DNA from: Bacteroidales bacterium
GTDB taxonomy: Bacteria; Bacteroidota; Bacteroidia; Bacteroidales; Marinilabiliaceae
NCBI GenBank assembly: GCA_017960905.1
Contig: JAGCYH010000022.1
Coordinates: 1 to 64,000 of the forward strand
Direction: 5' to 3'
DNA: 64,000 bases
The position numbers were made by a program, and so were the translations under genes. The notes under the pieces are model-generated. The model was not told the origin of the DNA. It saw only the letters and a program-made list of their open reading frames with translations, and did not search any database. Shown here in pieces: positions 1-9,503 of the stretch (position 1 is its first letter; each line of letters begins with the position of its first letter).

Positions 1-1
1 G

Positions 2-1717
2 TCGTGTGCGGGTAGCGCACGTGGCAGCAAGAAAACCAACGAAGTGGTATCCGGCTACATGCCAGTAGGGCGCCACTACGGCTTCATCTACAACCAGTAC
101 GACAACGCCCGCACCTTAGCTCATGAGCTTGCGCACGGCGCACTTGCGCTCTCGCACACGTTCGCCGACGGCAGCGAGTCGTACCTCGGTGAGCAAGGCA
201 CCACTGCCAACCTTATGGACTACAACGGCGGCACCGCCCTCAACCACATTCAATGGCAATGGGCTCACGAGACGCACAGAAATATATTGGGGTTCCTGGA
301 TGATGAGAGCGAGGGAGAGAATATATCATTAAATAGTAATTTCTATGCTTTATTAAATGGAAATTCCCCAAAACGTTTTTATAATAAAAGTGAAATAACA
401 ATTATAAAGGGAGATACAATTAATCTTAAGATATATCCGAGTGAATTCATTTTAAAATACGCCGAACAATGTTATCATAAACTCCATCATGATAGTCTTC
501 AAATAATAATTGATTCTGATAAGTGGATAATTACTGATGCTGAAGGTAATGTTCAGACAAATAGTAATTTAGACTACGGTGAATACTATTATAAAACAAG
601 AATAGATACTTTCATGGTAAGGATGTTTAGAGATGGGAAAAGTTATGTACCTACACCCATTAAATCTCCAAATGAGAATAATGGTAATGAACTAATAATT
701 AAAGTAACAATTGTCGATGCACCGATTGTACGTATAGAGCCAGAGGACCGAGATAATTTCTTTTTGCAATTTGGATACGACGATGCGTTAGTTGAGGAAA
801 ACCAAAAGAATGGAGATTATACATCATTGTCTATTGGTGGCTATAAATACTATGTTCCATGGCTTAATATAACACAAAAATGTAATGCCGCGATGAAACT
901 GAATATTAACAATGGTAAACAGAATAGTCTGACAAATAAGTATTATGTTGTGAATGGTAAATACAAAACAAATACATCTAATACTATAAAGATTAATGGT
1001 TGCGATAGCTTGATTATAAACAGTAGTAATATAGAAGCCGCATTTACTATATCAAGTAAAGAGGTTGGTAATGATGCCTTTGTATATGTGATGTGCTGTG
1101 ATTCTTTAACAAAGCAAAGAACCGTAGCAGGATGTCTACAAGTAAGTTGCCGTGAATTAAAAACTATAGGTAGTATTAGAGTTATAAGAACAAAGCGGAA
1201 CAATGAAAAAGACTATCCACAAATAAATCCGCAAGAAATAGTTGACAATATTAATAAGTACTATGTGCAAGCTGGTATCAAATTTGATATTGACAATAAA
1301 GAGAATTATTATAAAAATGTTATTATATCGGACACTTTGAGTTTTAAAGTTGGGTTCGTTTATGATGACGAAGAGTATGGAAGTGGTACCGACTCATATA
1401 GACTTTATGTGGTTAAGAAAAATGCAAAGGTTGATATTTTTGGTGGCGAATCAAAAACTGGCAAAAAGTGCTGCTTTGTTTTCGATGGTGGAAGTGAAGC
1501 AACGTTTGCACACGAAATGGGCCATTCTATAATACTACGACATGTTTTTGCTGATAACAACAATAAAAATGACGGCAGAGCGTACCATCCTCTTAAGCAT
1601 AGTACTAAGAATATAATGGACTATATAGTAAAAGATTATGACCCAAGAAAACTATTATATAAATATCAAATATTAGAAATATGGAATGTGTTAGACAAAA
1701 AACAATCAAACAAATAG
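2..1717 (+). CDS. C-terminal part of a double HExxH metallopeptidase-like protein, possible polymorphic-toxin tip (5' partial)
   Basis: The reading frame is open from the first bases, so the gene starts upstream; 571 residues are visible. Two zinc-metalloprotease signatures occur. HELAHGALALSH lies near visible residue 41, with a NLMDY Met-turn-like motif near 70. HEMGHSIILRH lies near 504, followed by NIMDY. Between them is a beta-rich, cysteine-containing stretch I do not recognise. HELxHG...NLMDY domains are common in large Bacteroidota secreted and polymorphic-toxin proteins. The first ~290 bases are GC-rich like the neighbouring chromosome and the rest is strongly AT-rich, as expected for an exchangeable C-terminal tip. 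The last 37 bases overlap the next gene. A metzincin-like peptidase activity is inferred; the toxin role is a hypothesis because the N-terminal part is outside the window. Confidence 0.6.
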   Translation, partial: SCAGSARGSKKTNEVVSGYMPVGRHYGFIYNQYDNARTLAHELAHGALALSHTFADGSESYLGEQGTTANLMDYNGGTALNHIQWQWAHETHRNILGFLDDESEGENISLNSNFYALLNGNSPKRFYNKSEITIIKGDTINLKIYPSEFILKYAEQCYHKLHHDSLQIIIDSDKWIITDAEGNVQTNSNLDYGEYYYKTRIDTFMVRMFRDGKSYVPTPIKSPNENNGNELIIKVTIVDAPIVRIEPEDRDNFFLQFGYDDALVEENQKNGDYTSLSIGGYKYYVPWLNITQKCNAAMKLNINNGKQNSLTNKYYVVNGKYKTNTSNTIKINGCDSLIINSSNIEAAFTISSKEVGNDAFVYVMCCDSLTKQRTVAGCLQVSCRELKTIGSIRVIRTKRNNEKDYPQINPQEIVDNINKYYVQAGIKFDIDNKENYYKNVIISDTLSFKVGFVYDDEEYGSGTDSYRLYVVKKNAKVDIFGGESKTGKKCCFVFDGGSEATFAHEMGHSIILRHVFADNNNKNDGRAYHPLKHSTKNIMDYIVKDYDPRKLLYKYQILEIWNVLDKKQSNK

Positions 1718-2793
1718 TTGTATGTATTATATTATTAATATCAACACTATCTTATGGGCAGGATAATACGAATGACAAAATAATGAAAAGGTACGAAATT
1801 GAAAAGTCCGAATTAGAGCACCTGATGAAGTATTATAGGATTTGTGGCCCTTTCAGACTACCTGTTGAATACTATTACAATTATCCTCGTGGTACCAAAC
1901 GAGTATATAATGGTGTAGACTTGTCTGCCAATGGTATGGCAACAGCTGATATACGAAAACGAATAGTTCAATTGCTAAATGACGAATTCTATCCTGGTGA
2001 GGTCGATTCTATGGTTAATTACCTAATGAATAATGAATTAAAAAATGGAGACTGGTATTACTACATCAAAAACGATAGGGAAGAAATAACAAGAGAACTA
2101 AACAAAAAATACTCTTTCGATTTAAGAAAACTGATTATTTTTTGTGGGGCATTACAAGACGAAGAGATAAAGGAAATATTGATAAATGCATATAAGACTG
2201 ATAAATATCCGGAAAATAATGTTTATTATACTACTGTGAAGACTCTTATTCAGCGAACATTGGCAAGAATGGGTGTAGAACCGTATTTGTCTATGTATGT
2301 TGAAGAGTATAAATACAATAGCGAAGATACTCCTGAAGTTATGAGTGATAAAATTGAAGAACTGAGATATATTCCTCGTAAAGAGACATTTTTGGAACTG
2401 TCTAAATATTTGTTAACAGACAAATACTATATTTCGATATCGGAGTCGGATATAAGTAACGAAAATCAAAAAACAATCGAGTCCGACTCGTATGCCGAAA
2501 TGGAAGACGACACCACAGAAATAATTATAACACCTTATCAGATAGAAATACCAGAGGAGACGTATAGTGAGAGTAACGAATATATAGATTATGAAGCGCT
2601 ATACGCGATATACAAATCCATAAGCAATAAAGAATTACATGATATATTTGACGACATTATCCAAAGGATTAATTCTGTCTATTATTATACCAGTGAAGAT
2701 ATTCATTTGATGCTTACAGAAAAGAAGCGGAAACGAATATATAAATGGATGAAGAAAAACTATAACAAATACGACTTTTCTAATCGATGGTGA
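1681..2793 (+). CDS. exported protein of unknown function, candidate immunity partner
   Basis: This is a 370-residue protein starting with a classical signal peptide: basic n-region, hydrophobic IVVCIILLISTLS, and a likely cut before Gln27 in the LSYGQD context. The mature part is acidic, Tyr-rich and helical, with stretches resembling HEAT-type repeats around residues 150-260 and a Glu/Ser/Thr-rich segment around 260-300. No enzyme motif is visible and I do not recognise the family. It starts inside the end of the preceding metallopeptidase gene (37-base overlap), so the two are very probably co-translated. It shares the low GC of that gene's 3' part, suggesting they arrived together. An immunity protein acting in the periplasm would fit the arrangement, but nothing in the sequence proves it. 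Confidence 0.5.
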   Translation: MECVRQKTIKQIVVCIILLISTLSYGQDNTNDKIMKRYEIEKSELEHLMKYYRICGPFRLPVEYYYNYPRGTKRVYNGVDLSANGMATADIRKRIVQLLNDEFYPGEVDSMVNYLMNNELKNGDWYYYIKNDREEITRELNKKYSFDLRKLIIFCGALQDEEIKEILINAYKTDKYPENNVYYTTVKTLIQRTLARMGVEPYLSMYVEEYKYNSEDTPEVMSDKIEELRYIPRKETFLELSKYLLTDKYYISISESDISNENQKTIESDSYAEMEDDTTEIIITPYQIEIPEETYSESNEYIDYEALYAIYKSISNKELHDIFDDIIQRINSVYYYTSEDIHLMLTEKKRKRIYKWMKKNYNKYDFSNRW

Positions 2794-3234
2794 AAGAATC
2801 AAATCATCTGTTCGACAGTGTTTGCATTCCGAATGAATATTATTATCTACTATATTAAAATGTCGTCGCCTAGCGGGCATCCCGAAGGCCGGTACGGCCA
2901 CACTACCGCATGAGCCGGCGAGCGCCCGAAGAATTTGCGCGGAAGGCGGAGATAGCAAAACATCGTTCAAACGAAGTGCAGCGAACGTAAATTGAAAATT
3001 GAAAAATGAAAAATTACACCTTACTCTCTACACTTTACACTATCAAAATAATCCGTTCAATCTGTGTCATCTGCGTTCTGATAAATTCAGATGCAATGTG
3101 GCTGTGTTAAACAATGTTAATAAGAGAAAATAAATATTGTTTACAAAAAAATAATATTATCTTTGCATACTAAGCATTCGTCAACTCACACCGAAAAAAC
3201 ACAATGAAAATGAAATAATTTAAACATTATACAA
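2794..3234. other. non-coding gap of 441 bases with a GC-rich island
   Basis: No credible gene is visible. From about 2865 to 2965 there is a GC-rich island containing a small palindrome around ggccggtacggcc, embedded in AT-rich DNA. After it come AT-rich runs (about 2990-3050) and then the promoter of the next gene. The island looks like a remnant or dispersed intergenic repeat; I see no tRNA fold in it. Confidence 0.4.
3137..3165 (+). promoter_or_regulatory. Bacteroidota-type promoter of the BspA-like gene
   Basis: TTG at 3137-3139, an 18-base spacer, then TATCTTTG at 3158-3165 match the TTTG...TAnnTTTG consensus of the Bacteroidota primary sigma factor. Transcription would start near 3171, giving a leader of about 64 bases. 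Confidence 0.65.
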
Positions 3235-6200
3235 ATGAGAAAACTAATATCTGTTTTATCTGCAATATTTTGCAGTACAATGATTTGGGCAGAAGAAGAT
3301 TCGTTCGTTGTCGGAGGGTTGAAATACACCATTACTGATGCTGTGAATCATAAAGTTTCGGTGGAAAAGTCTGGCGCTGAATTGCAGGAAAACCTTGTTA
3401 TCCCAGCCGAAGTTGAAAACGGTGGTACAAATTATGCAGTTACAAGCATACCCGATCGGGCATTTGAGTGGCGCTCCGAACTTAAAACGGTTACCATTCC
3501 GAGTTCGGTCACAGAAATTGGCACCAATATTTTTCCAAGTTGTGCCTATATCACAGAAATTATCGTTGATGGCAGCAATGAGTTTTTTTCTTCAGAAGGC
3601 GGTGTGCTGTTCAATAAGGATAAAACAACGCTTCTTTGTTACCCGAAAGGTAAAAGCGGTGCATATACCATACCTAATTCTGTAACATCTATAGCTGCTT
3701 ATGCGTTCGATTTTTGCAAAGGACTGACAGCTATCACAATTAAAAGCGGTGTTACAACCATTGGCGAATTTGCGTTCAATTATTGCAGCAATCTGACATC
3801 CGTAACTGTTCCCAATACGGTTACAACTATTGGGAAAGGCGCATTTTACGATTGCACAGGACTTGCAACATTAATACTGTCAAATAAAATTACAACCATA
3901 AGCGAGAGTATGTGCTTAGGCTGTAAACTGACTACTTTTGAAATACCAAGCGGTGTTACAAGCATAGAGGGTTATGCTTTTTACGCCTGTGACATTAAAT
4001 CATTGACCATTCCGAATACGGTTGAAACAATAGGTAATCAGTCCTTCAGAAGATGTCATAATTTGGAAACTCTTATAATACCAAGTTCGGTAAAAAATAT
4101 CTCTTCTTTCGCATTTAGCGAGGACGAAAATCTTACCTTTTTATGCGAATGCGAAGAGTCGGAAAAACCATCGGGGTGGGGTGATTCTTGGAACTCAGAC
4201 GCGAAAGAGACTGTTTGGGGATATTACGATGGCGCAACAATATGCAGGGTTAAAGTATCGGCCAACAAAGATGATTATGGTACAGTGACAGGCAGCAAAA
4301 CCGTTGTAGGCGGCAAAAGTGTGTCCATAACGGCCATGCCGACTGAGGGCCATAAATTTGTGAAATGGAGCAACGGACTGACAACCGCAAACGCAACAAT
4401 AGAAGTTATTTCCGACACAACGCTTGTTGCTGAATTTGCCGAGACCTCTTTAAAAGTAGGCGCACTGCATTACGAAATCACGAGCCCCACTACAGTGGAA
4501 GTTGTGAAGTCGGACGATCATAAAACCTTGACTTCGGCTGATATACCCGCATCCGTTGTGATTGACGGTACGACATACTCAGTTACTAGCATTGGACAAA
4601 GCGCATTTTTTGGAAGTGAGGATCTGAAATCGGTAACTATACCACAAAGTGTTACCGAAATAAAATATTATGCGTTCTACAATTGCAAAAAACTCGTTTC
4701 GGTAACCATCCCCAATAGCGTTACATCTATAGGAACGGCTGCATTTAATACGTGCGATAACCTTGTTTGGATAATTATACCCAGCTCGGTAACGAGCATC
4801 GAATCTGCTGCATTCTACCACAGCGACAACCTGACTATTTTCTGCGAACGCAAAGAGTCGGAAAAACCATCAGGGTGGGTTAACGGCTGGAACGCAGGCA
4901 ATTGCCCCATTGTATGGGGCTTCGATGTGAGCAAAAAACTGTATAATGTAACTGTATCGGCAAATAACAGTTCGTATGGTTCTGCAACAGGCGGAGGCGT
5001 GATACAGCAAGGCCAAACAACCACCATCACTGCCACACCGGCAACAGGGTACAAATTCACGAGATGGAGCAACAACGGACTGACAAACGCTACCGAAACC
5101 ATAACCGTTAATTCTGACATGAATCTTGTGGCCTACTTTGAAAGAGACATAAAAACGTGGACTGTAAAAGTATCGGCCAACAACGATGAGTATGGCACTG
5201 TTTCGGGTGGCGGAACCGTGACAAACGGCCAAACAACCACCATTAAAGCCACACCGGCCACGGGGTACAAATTTGTAAGATGGAGTAACGGACGGACTAA
5301 CGCTTCCGAAACAATAACCGTTACAGCTGACATGGATCTTGTGGCCTACTTTGAAGAAGACGTACAAAAGTGGACTGTAAAACTGTCGGCCAACAACGAT
5401 GATTATGGCACTGTGTCGGGCGGCGGAACCGTAGTCGACGGGCAAACAACTACCATTACTGCTACACCGGCCACAGGTTGCATGTTCCTGAAATGGAACA
5501 ACGGACTGAAAAACGCTACTGAAACAATAACTGTTACTTCTAACCTGTATCTTACCGCCCAGTTCGCTAAAATTTTAGATTTAACCGAGTTGCAGTATGA
5601 AATCACAAGCGACTCAACTGTTAAAGTAGTGTATTCCGACGATTATCTGGATGCAACTAAAATTGTAATACCCGAAACGGTGAAGATTGAAGGCAAGACT
5701 TATACTGTTACGAGCATTAACTCTGGCGCATTTGAGTATTGCAAAAACTTGACATCGGTAAGCATCCCCAAGAGTGTCAAAAGCATTGGCAGTTTTGCTT
5801 TTTTTAGTTGTTCGAATCTGACGGGAATAGTTATTCCCGATGGTGTTACTGTAATTGGTAGCCAATTGTTTGAAGATTGCATCAGTCTGACTTCTGTAAC
5901 CATTCCCGAAAGCGTTACATCTATTGCTGGTCAAATGTTCTGGGGTTGTAGCAGTCTGGCATCCATAACCATCCCTGAAAGAGTTACTTCTATTGACAGT
6001 CAAGCGTTCCAGGAATGTAGCAGTCTGACATCCATAACAATTCCACCGGGTGTTTCCTATATTAGTAATAATGCATTTAACAGGTGCTATAATTTGACGG
6101 AAATGAATCTTGAGGGAAATGATTACTATTCGTTTGAAAACCAGACACTTTTCGATAAGGGTAAAACAAAATTGTTGTGTTGTTTGAATAGCAAAGTAAG

Positions 6201-9009
6201 TGAATATACCATCCCTAATACGGTAAAAACAATAGGTGAATATGCTTTTGAGTATTGTTATGACTTGAAATCGATTACCATACCAAACACGGTAACCGCC
6301 ATTGAATACTCAGCTTTCCGTGATTGTGTAAATCTGACTTCGATAACTCTCCCTAATTCACTTATAGAAATTGGAGGTTATGCATTTGAAGACTGCGATA
6401 AATTGACAACGGTTATTCTTCCAGAAACAGTTACCAGCATCAGCAGAAATGCGTTTTACGATTGTAATAATCTTGTTTACAACGAATACGACAACGCATA
6501 CTATTTGGGAAGCGAAACGAATCCGTACTTTGCGCTCGTCAAAGCCAAGTCAGACGACATAACTACGTGCGACATTCATAAGGACTGCAAAGTAATTGCA
6601 TATAACGCATTTGACTATTGCAATAATCTGCAGTACAACGAATATGATAACGCCATGTATTTGGGCAGCAATAAGAATAAATACAGTGTGCTTGTGAAAG
6701 CAAAGTCGACCGACATTGCATCGTGCGAGATTAATAGCAATTGCTCGTTTATTATGAATAGTGCTTTCAGAGATTGCGACAACCTGACATCTATCACTAT
6801 TCCTGCTGGTGTTAAAAGCATTGGTGATTATGCCTTTTATTATTGTGACAATCTGGAATCAATCACTTTCCCCGAAGGTCTCAGATCCCTTGGCGAATAC
6901 GCATTTTATGGATGCCACAGTCTGAATTCAGTCACCATTCCTGAAGGCGTTACAACAATTCCTAGAAGTGCTTTTAGTTATTGTTGGAACCTGAATACGG
7001 TAATCCTTCCGAGTAGCGTTACAAGCATTGGTGTTTGGGCGTTCGATGATTGCCCAATAACGGAAATTAATATTTCAGAATCGGTTACAAACATAGATAA
7101 GTATGCATTCAATTGGTGTCATAGATTGAAGCTGATTAAGATTCCCAAAACGGTTACAACCATTGGTGAGGATGCTTTCGAAGATTGCTATAACCTAATC
7201 ATTTGTTGCGAAGCAGAATCGAAACCCGAAGGATGGAACGTGGATTGGAATTCCAGCAACCGACCTGTTGCGTGGGGCTTCGACTTAAGCAAGGAACCGT
7301 GTACTGTAACTCTCTCGGCCAACAAAAAAGCGTATGGCACAGTGGCTGGCGATGGTATCGTAGCCGAAGGCTCTAAAATAACTATCTCAGCCACACCCGC
7401 CACAGGGTACAAATTTGTGAAATGGAGCAACGGTCTGACAAAAGCAACGGAAACCATTACTGTAACCTCTGACACTGCTATTGTGGCTGAATTTGAACAC
7501 GAGCTAATACTACGAAACGGACTATATTATTATATAACAAGTGATAATACGGTCGAAGTGGCGAAATCTGATGAGTATCAGAATCTGACATCGGTTACAA
7601 TACCAGGCGGCATAACCGTCGATGGTGTTTATTATTGGGTTACGAGCATTGCCGACAGAGCCTTCGCCTCGTGCTACGACCTCAAAACGATAACCTGCTA
7701 TCCAAGTACGCCGCCAACGCTTGGCTCTTACGTATTCAGTGGTGTCAGAAACTGCAAGGTATATGTGCCATGCAACAGCTATCACACGATCATCGATGCC
7801 TACAAAGACGTGTGGGGCGAAAACGGCTTGACGTACGAAGCAATGTTCCTTTACAGCTTCGCTGCAAAGGCCAACGACGACTCGATGGGCACAGTGGAGA
7901 TACTCAGAATGCCCGACTGCGAACAACCTGATGCATGGGTAAAAGCCACTCCTAAAGATGGTTACAAGTTTGTTACTTGGGACAATGGATCCTCTTACGA
8001 AGATAACAAATACATGAGCGTCAGCTACAACGCCCTGACCAACAGCAAGACGGCTGTCGCGTATTTCGCGCCAGCCGATGCCGACGTCAATTATCCGCCT
8101 GCAAACGACGCCTACTGGTACTACGACGAGACAACTAAAACGCTGAATATCATCGGATACAGCAGACGCGATTTCGGAATATACATGGGCAAAGGCTGGG
8201 GCGGCGAGTTCCCGAAGGACGAGGTGGAGCATGTGGTGATGACCGGCGAAATAACTGGCCTCGAAGCTTCTACATTCGCCGACTTCACTGCGCTCAAGGA
8301 TATAGTTCTGCCGCCTAGTGTTAGCTATATCGGGTCGACGGCCTTCCTCAATTGCAAGAACCTCGAGTCGATAGAACTGCCCGAAAAGGTTAAGGAGATA
8401 GAGTATGGCGCGTTTGGCAACTGCGACAAGCTGACGAAAATTGTTTTGCCGCAGTCGCTGAAAACCATCGGTTCGAAAGCATTCAACGATTGCTCTAAGA
8501 CAGTGCCGATGACGATTGTGTTCAAGAGCGCCACACCGCCTGAAATGGAGACCGACGCGTTCAATACTTTGAATTCGAAGTCGGTGTTCATCGTGCCGTG
8601 CGGTTCGCTCGACACTTATATGAATACCGAGTCGTGGACAGCACGCAACGAATTCACACATAAAGAGAACTTTGTGTATAGCGTCAGCGTAGCATCGAGC
8701 GATGCCGAGGGCGGCACCGCCCGAGTGCTTCAGCAACCCGACTGTGGTACGCCGGCCATCATTGAGGCAACGGCAGCCGAAGGCTACCGTTTCGTCGGCT
8801 GGTCCGACGGAGAGACCGATGCTAAACGCGAGTTCGAAGTCAAGAAAGACTACAACCTCATAGCCGAGTTTGTACTCATCGGCACGCCTATCCGCAACAT
8901 CAGTGCCGACAAGCTGCCTGCCAAAGCCGTCAAGACCCTCATCGACGGTCGCCTTGTCATCATACGCGATGGCAAGATGTACGGCATAACAGGCGAACTG
9001 ATAAAATAG
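3235..9009 (+). CDS. BspA-family leucine-rich-repeat surface protein with InlB-like repeats
   Basis: A 1924-residue protein with a signal peptide (residues 1-19, ending MIWA before EED). Most of it consists of 23-residue LRR_5/BspA repeats of the form AFxxCxxLTSITIPxSVTSIG. These blocks are separated by seven divergent InlB-B-like modules of about 70 residues ending in KFVKWSNG...VAEF; three sit in tandem at about 4935-5575, spaced 213-216 bp. Two tandem BspA insert hairpins (YNEYDNAxYLG...LVKAKS) lie at about 6470-6760. The C-terminus (LIDGRLVIIRDGKMYGITGELIK region) resembles the short sorting-type tails of Bacteroidales exported proteins. Adhesin or surface-binding roles are known for BspA proteins; the ligand here is unknown. 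It is transcribed alone, with its own promoter and terminator. Confidence 0.9.
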   Translation: MRKLISVLSAIFCSTMIWAEEDSFVVGGLKYTITDAVNHKVSVEKSGAELQENLVIPAEVENGGTNYAVTSIPDRAFEWRSELKTVTIPSSVTEIGTNIFPSCAYITEIIVDGSNEFFSSEGGVLFNKDKTTLLCYPKGKSGAYTIPNSVTSIAAYAFDFCKGLTAITIKSGVTTIGEFAFNYCSNLTSVTVPNTVTTIGKGAFYDCTGLATLILSNKITTISESMCLGCKLTTFEIPSGVTSIEGYAFYACDIKSLTIPNTVETIGNQSFRRCHNLETLIIPSSVKNISSFAFSEDENLTFLCECEESEKPSGWGDSWNSDAKETVWGYYDGATICRVKVSANKDDYGTVTGSKTVVGGKSVSITAMPTEGHKFVKWSNGLTTANATIEVISDTTLVAEFAETSLKVGALHYEITSPTTVEVVKSDDHKTLTSADIPASVVIDGTTYSVTSIGQSAFFGSEDLKSVTIPQSVTEIKYYAFYNCKKLVSVTIPNSVTSIGTAAFNTCDNLVWIIIPSSVTSIESAAFYHSDNLTIFCERKESEKPSGWVNGWNAGNCPIVWGFDVSKKLYNVTVSANNSSYGSATGGGVIQQGQTTTITATPATGYKFTRWSNNGLTNATETITVNSDMNLVAYFERDIKTWTVKVSANNDEYGTVSGGGTVTNGQTTTIKATPATGYKFVRWSNGRTNASETITVTADMDLVAYFEEDVQKWTVKLSANNDDYGTVSGGGTVVDGQTTTITATPATGCMFLKWNNGLKNATETITVTSNLYLTAQFAKILDLTELQYEITSDSTVKVVYSDDYLDATKIVIPETVKIEGKTYTVTSINSGAFEYCKNLTSVSIPKSVKSIGSFAFFSCSNLTGIVIPDGVTVIGSQLFEDCISLTSVTIPESVTSIAGQMFWGCSSLASITIPERVTSIDSQAFQECSSLTSITIPPGVSYISNNAFNRCYNLTEMNLEGNDYYSFENQTLFDKGKTKLLCCLNSKVSEYTIPNTVKTIGEYAFEYCYDLKSITIPNTVTAIEYSAFRDCVNLTSITLPNSLIEIGGYAFEDCDKLTTVILPETVTSISRNAFYDCNNLVYNEYDNAYYLGSETNPYFALVKAKSDDITTCDIHKDCKVIAYNAFDYCNNLQYNEYDNAMYLGSNKNKYSVLVKAKSTDIASCEINSNCSFIMNSAFRDCDNLTSITIPAGVKSIGDYAFYYCDNLESITFPEGLRSLGEYAFYGCHSLNSVTIPEGVTTIPRSAFSYCWNLNTVILPSSVTSIGVWAFDDCPITEINISESVTNIDKYAFNWCHRLKLIKIPKTVTTIGEDAFEDCYNLIICCEAESKPEGWNVDWNSSNRPVAWGFDLSKEPCTVTLSANKKAYGTVAGDGIVAEGSKITISATPATGYKFVKWSNGLTKATETITVTSDTAIVAEFEHELILRNGLYYYITSDNTVEVAKSDEYQNLTSVTIPGGITVDGVYYWVTSIADRAFASCYDLKTITCYPSTPPTLGSYVFSGVRNCKVYVPCNSYHTIIDAYKDVWGENGLTYEAMFLYSFAAKANDDSMGTVEILRMPDCEQPDAWVKATPKDGYKFVTWDNGSSYEDNKYMSVSYNALTNSKTAVAYFAPADADVNYPPANDAYWYYDETTKTLNIIGYSRRDFGIYMGKGWGGEFPKDEVEHVVMTGEITGLEASTFADFTALKDIVLPPSVSYIGSTAFLNCKNLESIELPEKVKEIEYGAFGNCDKLTKIVLPQSLKTIGSKAFNDCSKTVPMTIVFKSATPPEMETDAFNTLNSKSVFIVPCGSLDTYMNTESWTARNEFTHKENFVYSVSVASSDAEGGTARVLQQPDCGTPAIIEATAAEGYRFVGWSDGETDAKREFEVKKDYNLIAEFVLIGTPIRNISADKLPAKAVKTLIDGRLVIIRDGKMYGITGELIK
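4935..5575 (+). repeat. three tandem InlB-B-like modules inside the BspA-like gene
   Basis: Three consecutive coding modules of about 71-72 residues each (SANN..YG..SGGG...QTTTI.ATPATGYKF..W.NG) are spaced 216 and 213 bp apart. The second and third are highly similar at the DNA level, which suggests recent duplication. Confidence 0.75.
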
Positions 9010-9055
9010 AAAAAACAGCACCGAGAGGTGCAGTTACTTGATTTAATCCACTGTG

Positions 9056-9092
9056 GTGCAGATTGTTATTAATAACAATCTGCACTTTTTTT
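9056..9092 (+). terminator. intrinsic terminator after the BspA-like gene
   Basis: A perfect 30-base palindrome (gtgcagattgttatt and its complement) at 9056-9085 is followed by seven T. Confidence 0.8.
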
Positions 9093-9125
9093 GCCAGAGA
9101 GCATTCAGCGAGGCAAAAAAAATTG

Positions 9126-9179
9126 CATACTTTCGGGCCAAATGTGGTGTTTTTTATGCCGTTTTGGCCCGAAAGTATG
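9126..9179. repeat. 54-bp palindromic repeat, copy 1
   Basis: A perfect 17-bp inverted repeat, catactttcgggccaaa at 9126-9142 and its complement at 9163-9179, encloses a 20-base loop. A second copy lies 197 bp downstream. This is the content of the otherwise empty gap 9093-9440. Confidence 0.75.
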
Positions 9180-9322
9180 TAATTGAATTTATTTAAAATA
9201 TTGATACTTAGTGTGTTGTGTGTATTTATGAAATAGTTGCTTTTGCTGTGTTTTTTGAATGTAAAATATTGATTATAATATTGTTAGTCTCTGTAGTAGT
9301 TGTGTTTTGTTTTCAAAAATTG

Positions 9323-9376
9323 CAGACTTCGGGGCCAAATGTGGTGTTTTTTATGCTGTTTTGGCCCGAAAGTATG
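9323..9376. repeat. 54-bp palindromic repeat, copy 2
   Basis: Same layout as the copy at 9126. The right arm is identical, the loop differs by one base and the left arm by three, so this copy's stem is imperfect. Both copies have the same orientation. A dispersed REP- or MITE-like intergenic element is likely. Confidence 0.7.
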
Positions 9377-9441
9377 TAAATTGTCTCTGTTTTTGTAGTT
9401 GCTTGTTATTCAGTTTTTATAAATAACATAGTGCAATTTCG

Positions 9442-9470
9442 TTTGCAATTGAATAAAATAGTTATCTTTG
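9442..9470 (+). promoter_or_regulatory. promoter of the Skp-like lipoprotein gene
   Basis: TTTG at 9442-9445, a 17-base spacer, and TATCTTTG at 9463-9470. The predicted start near 9476 gives a short leader before the ATG at 9504. Confidence 0.65.
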
Positions 9471-9503
9471 CGCAAAAATTTAAAAACAAAAACAATTCGA
9501 TAT

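Noticed and set aside
2635..2970. 111-codon minus-strand open frame spanning the gap after the exported protein
   Set aside because: It overlaps the 3' end of a convincing gene, mixes AT-rich and GC-rich DNA, and has no promoter.
7522..9021. 499-codon open frame antisense to the BspA-like gene
   Set aside because: It mirrors a repetitive coding gene, has no start context or family resemblance, and the plus-strand product is a clear LRR protein.
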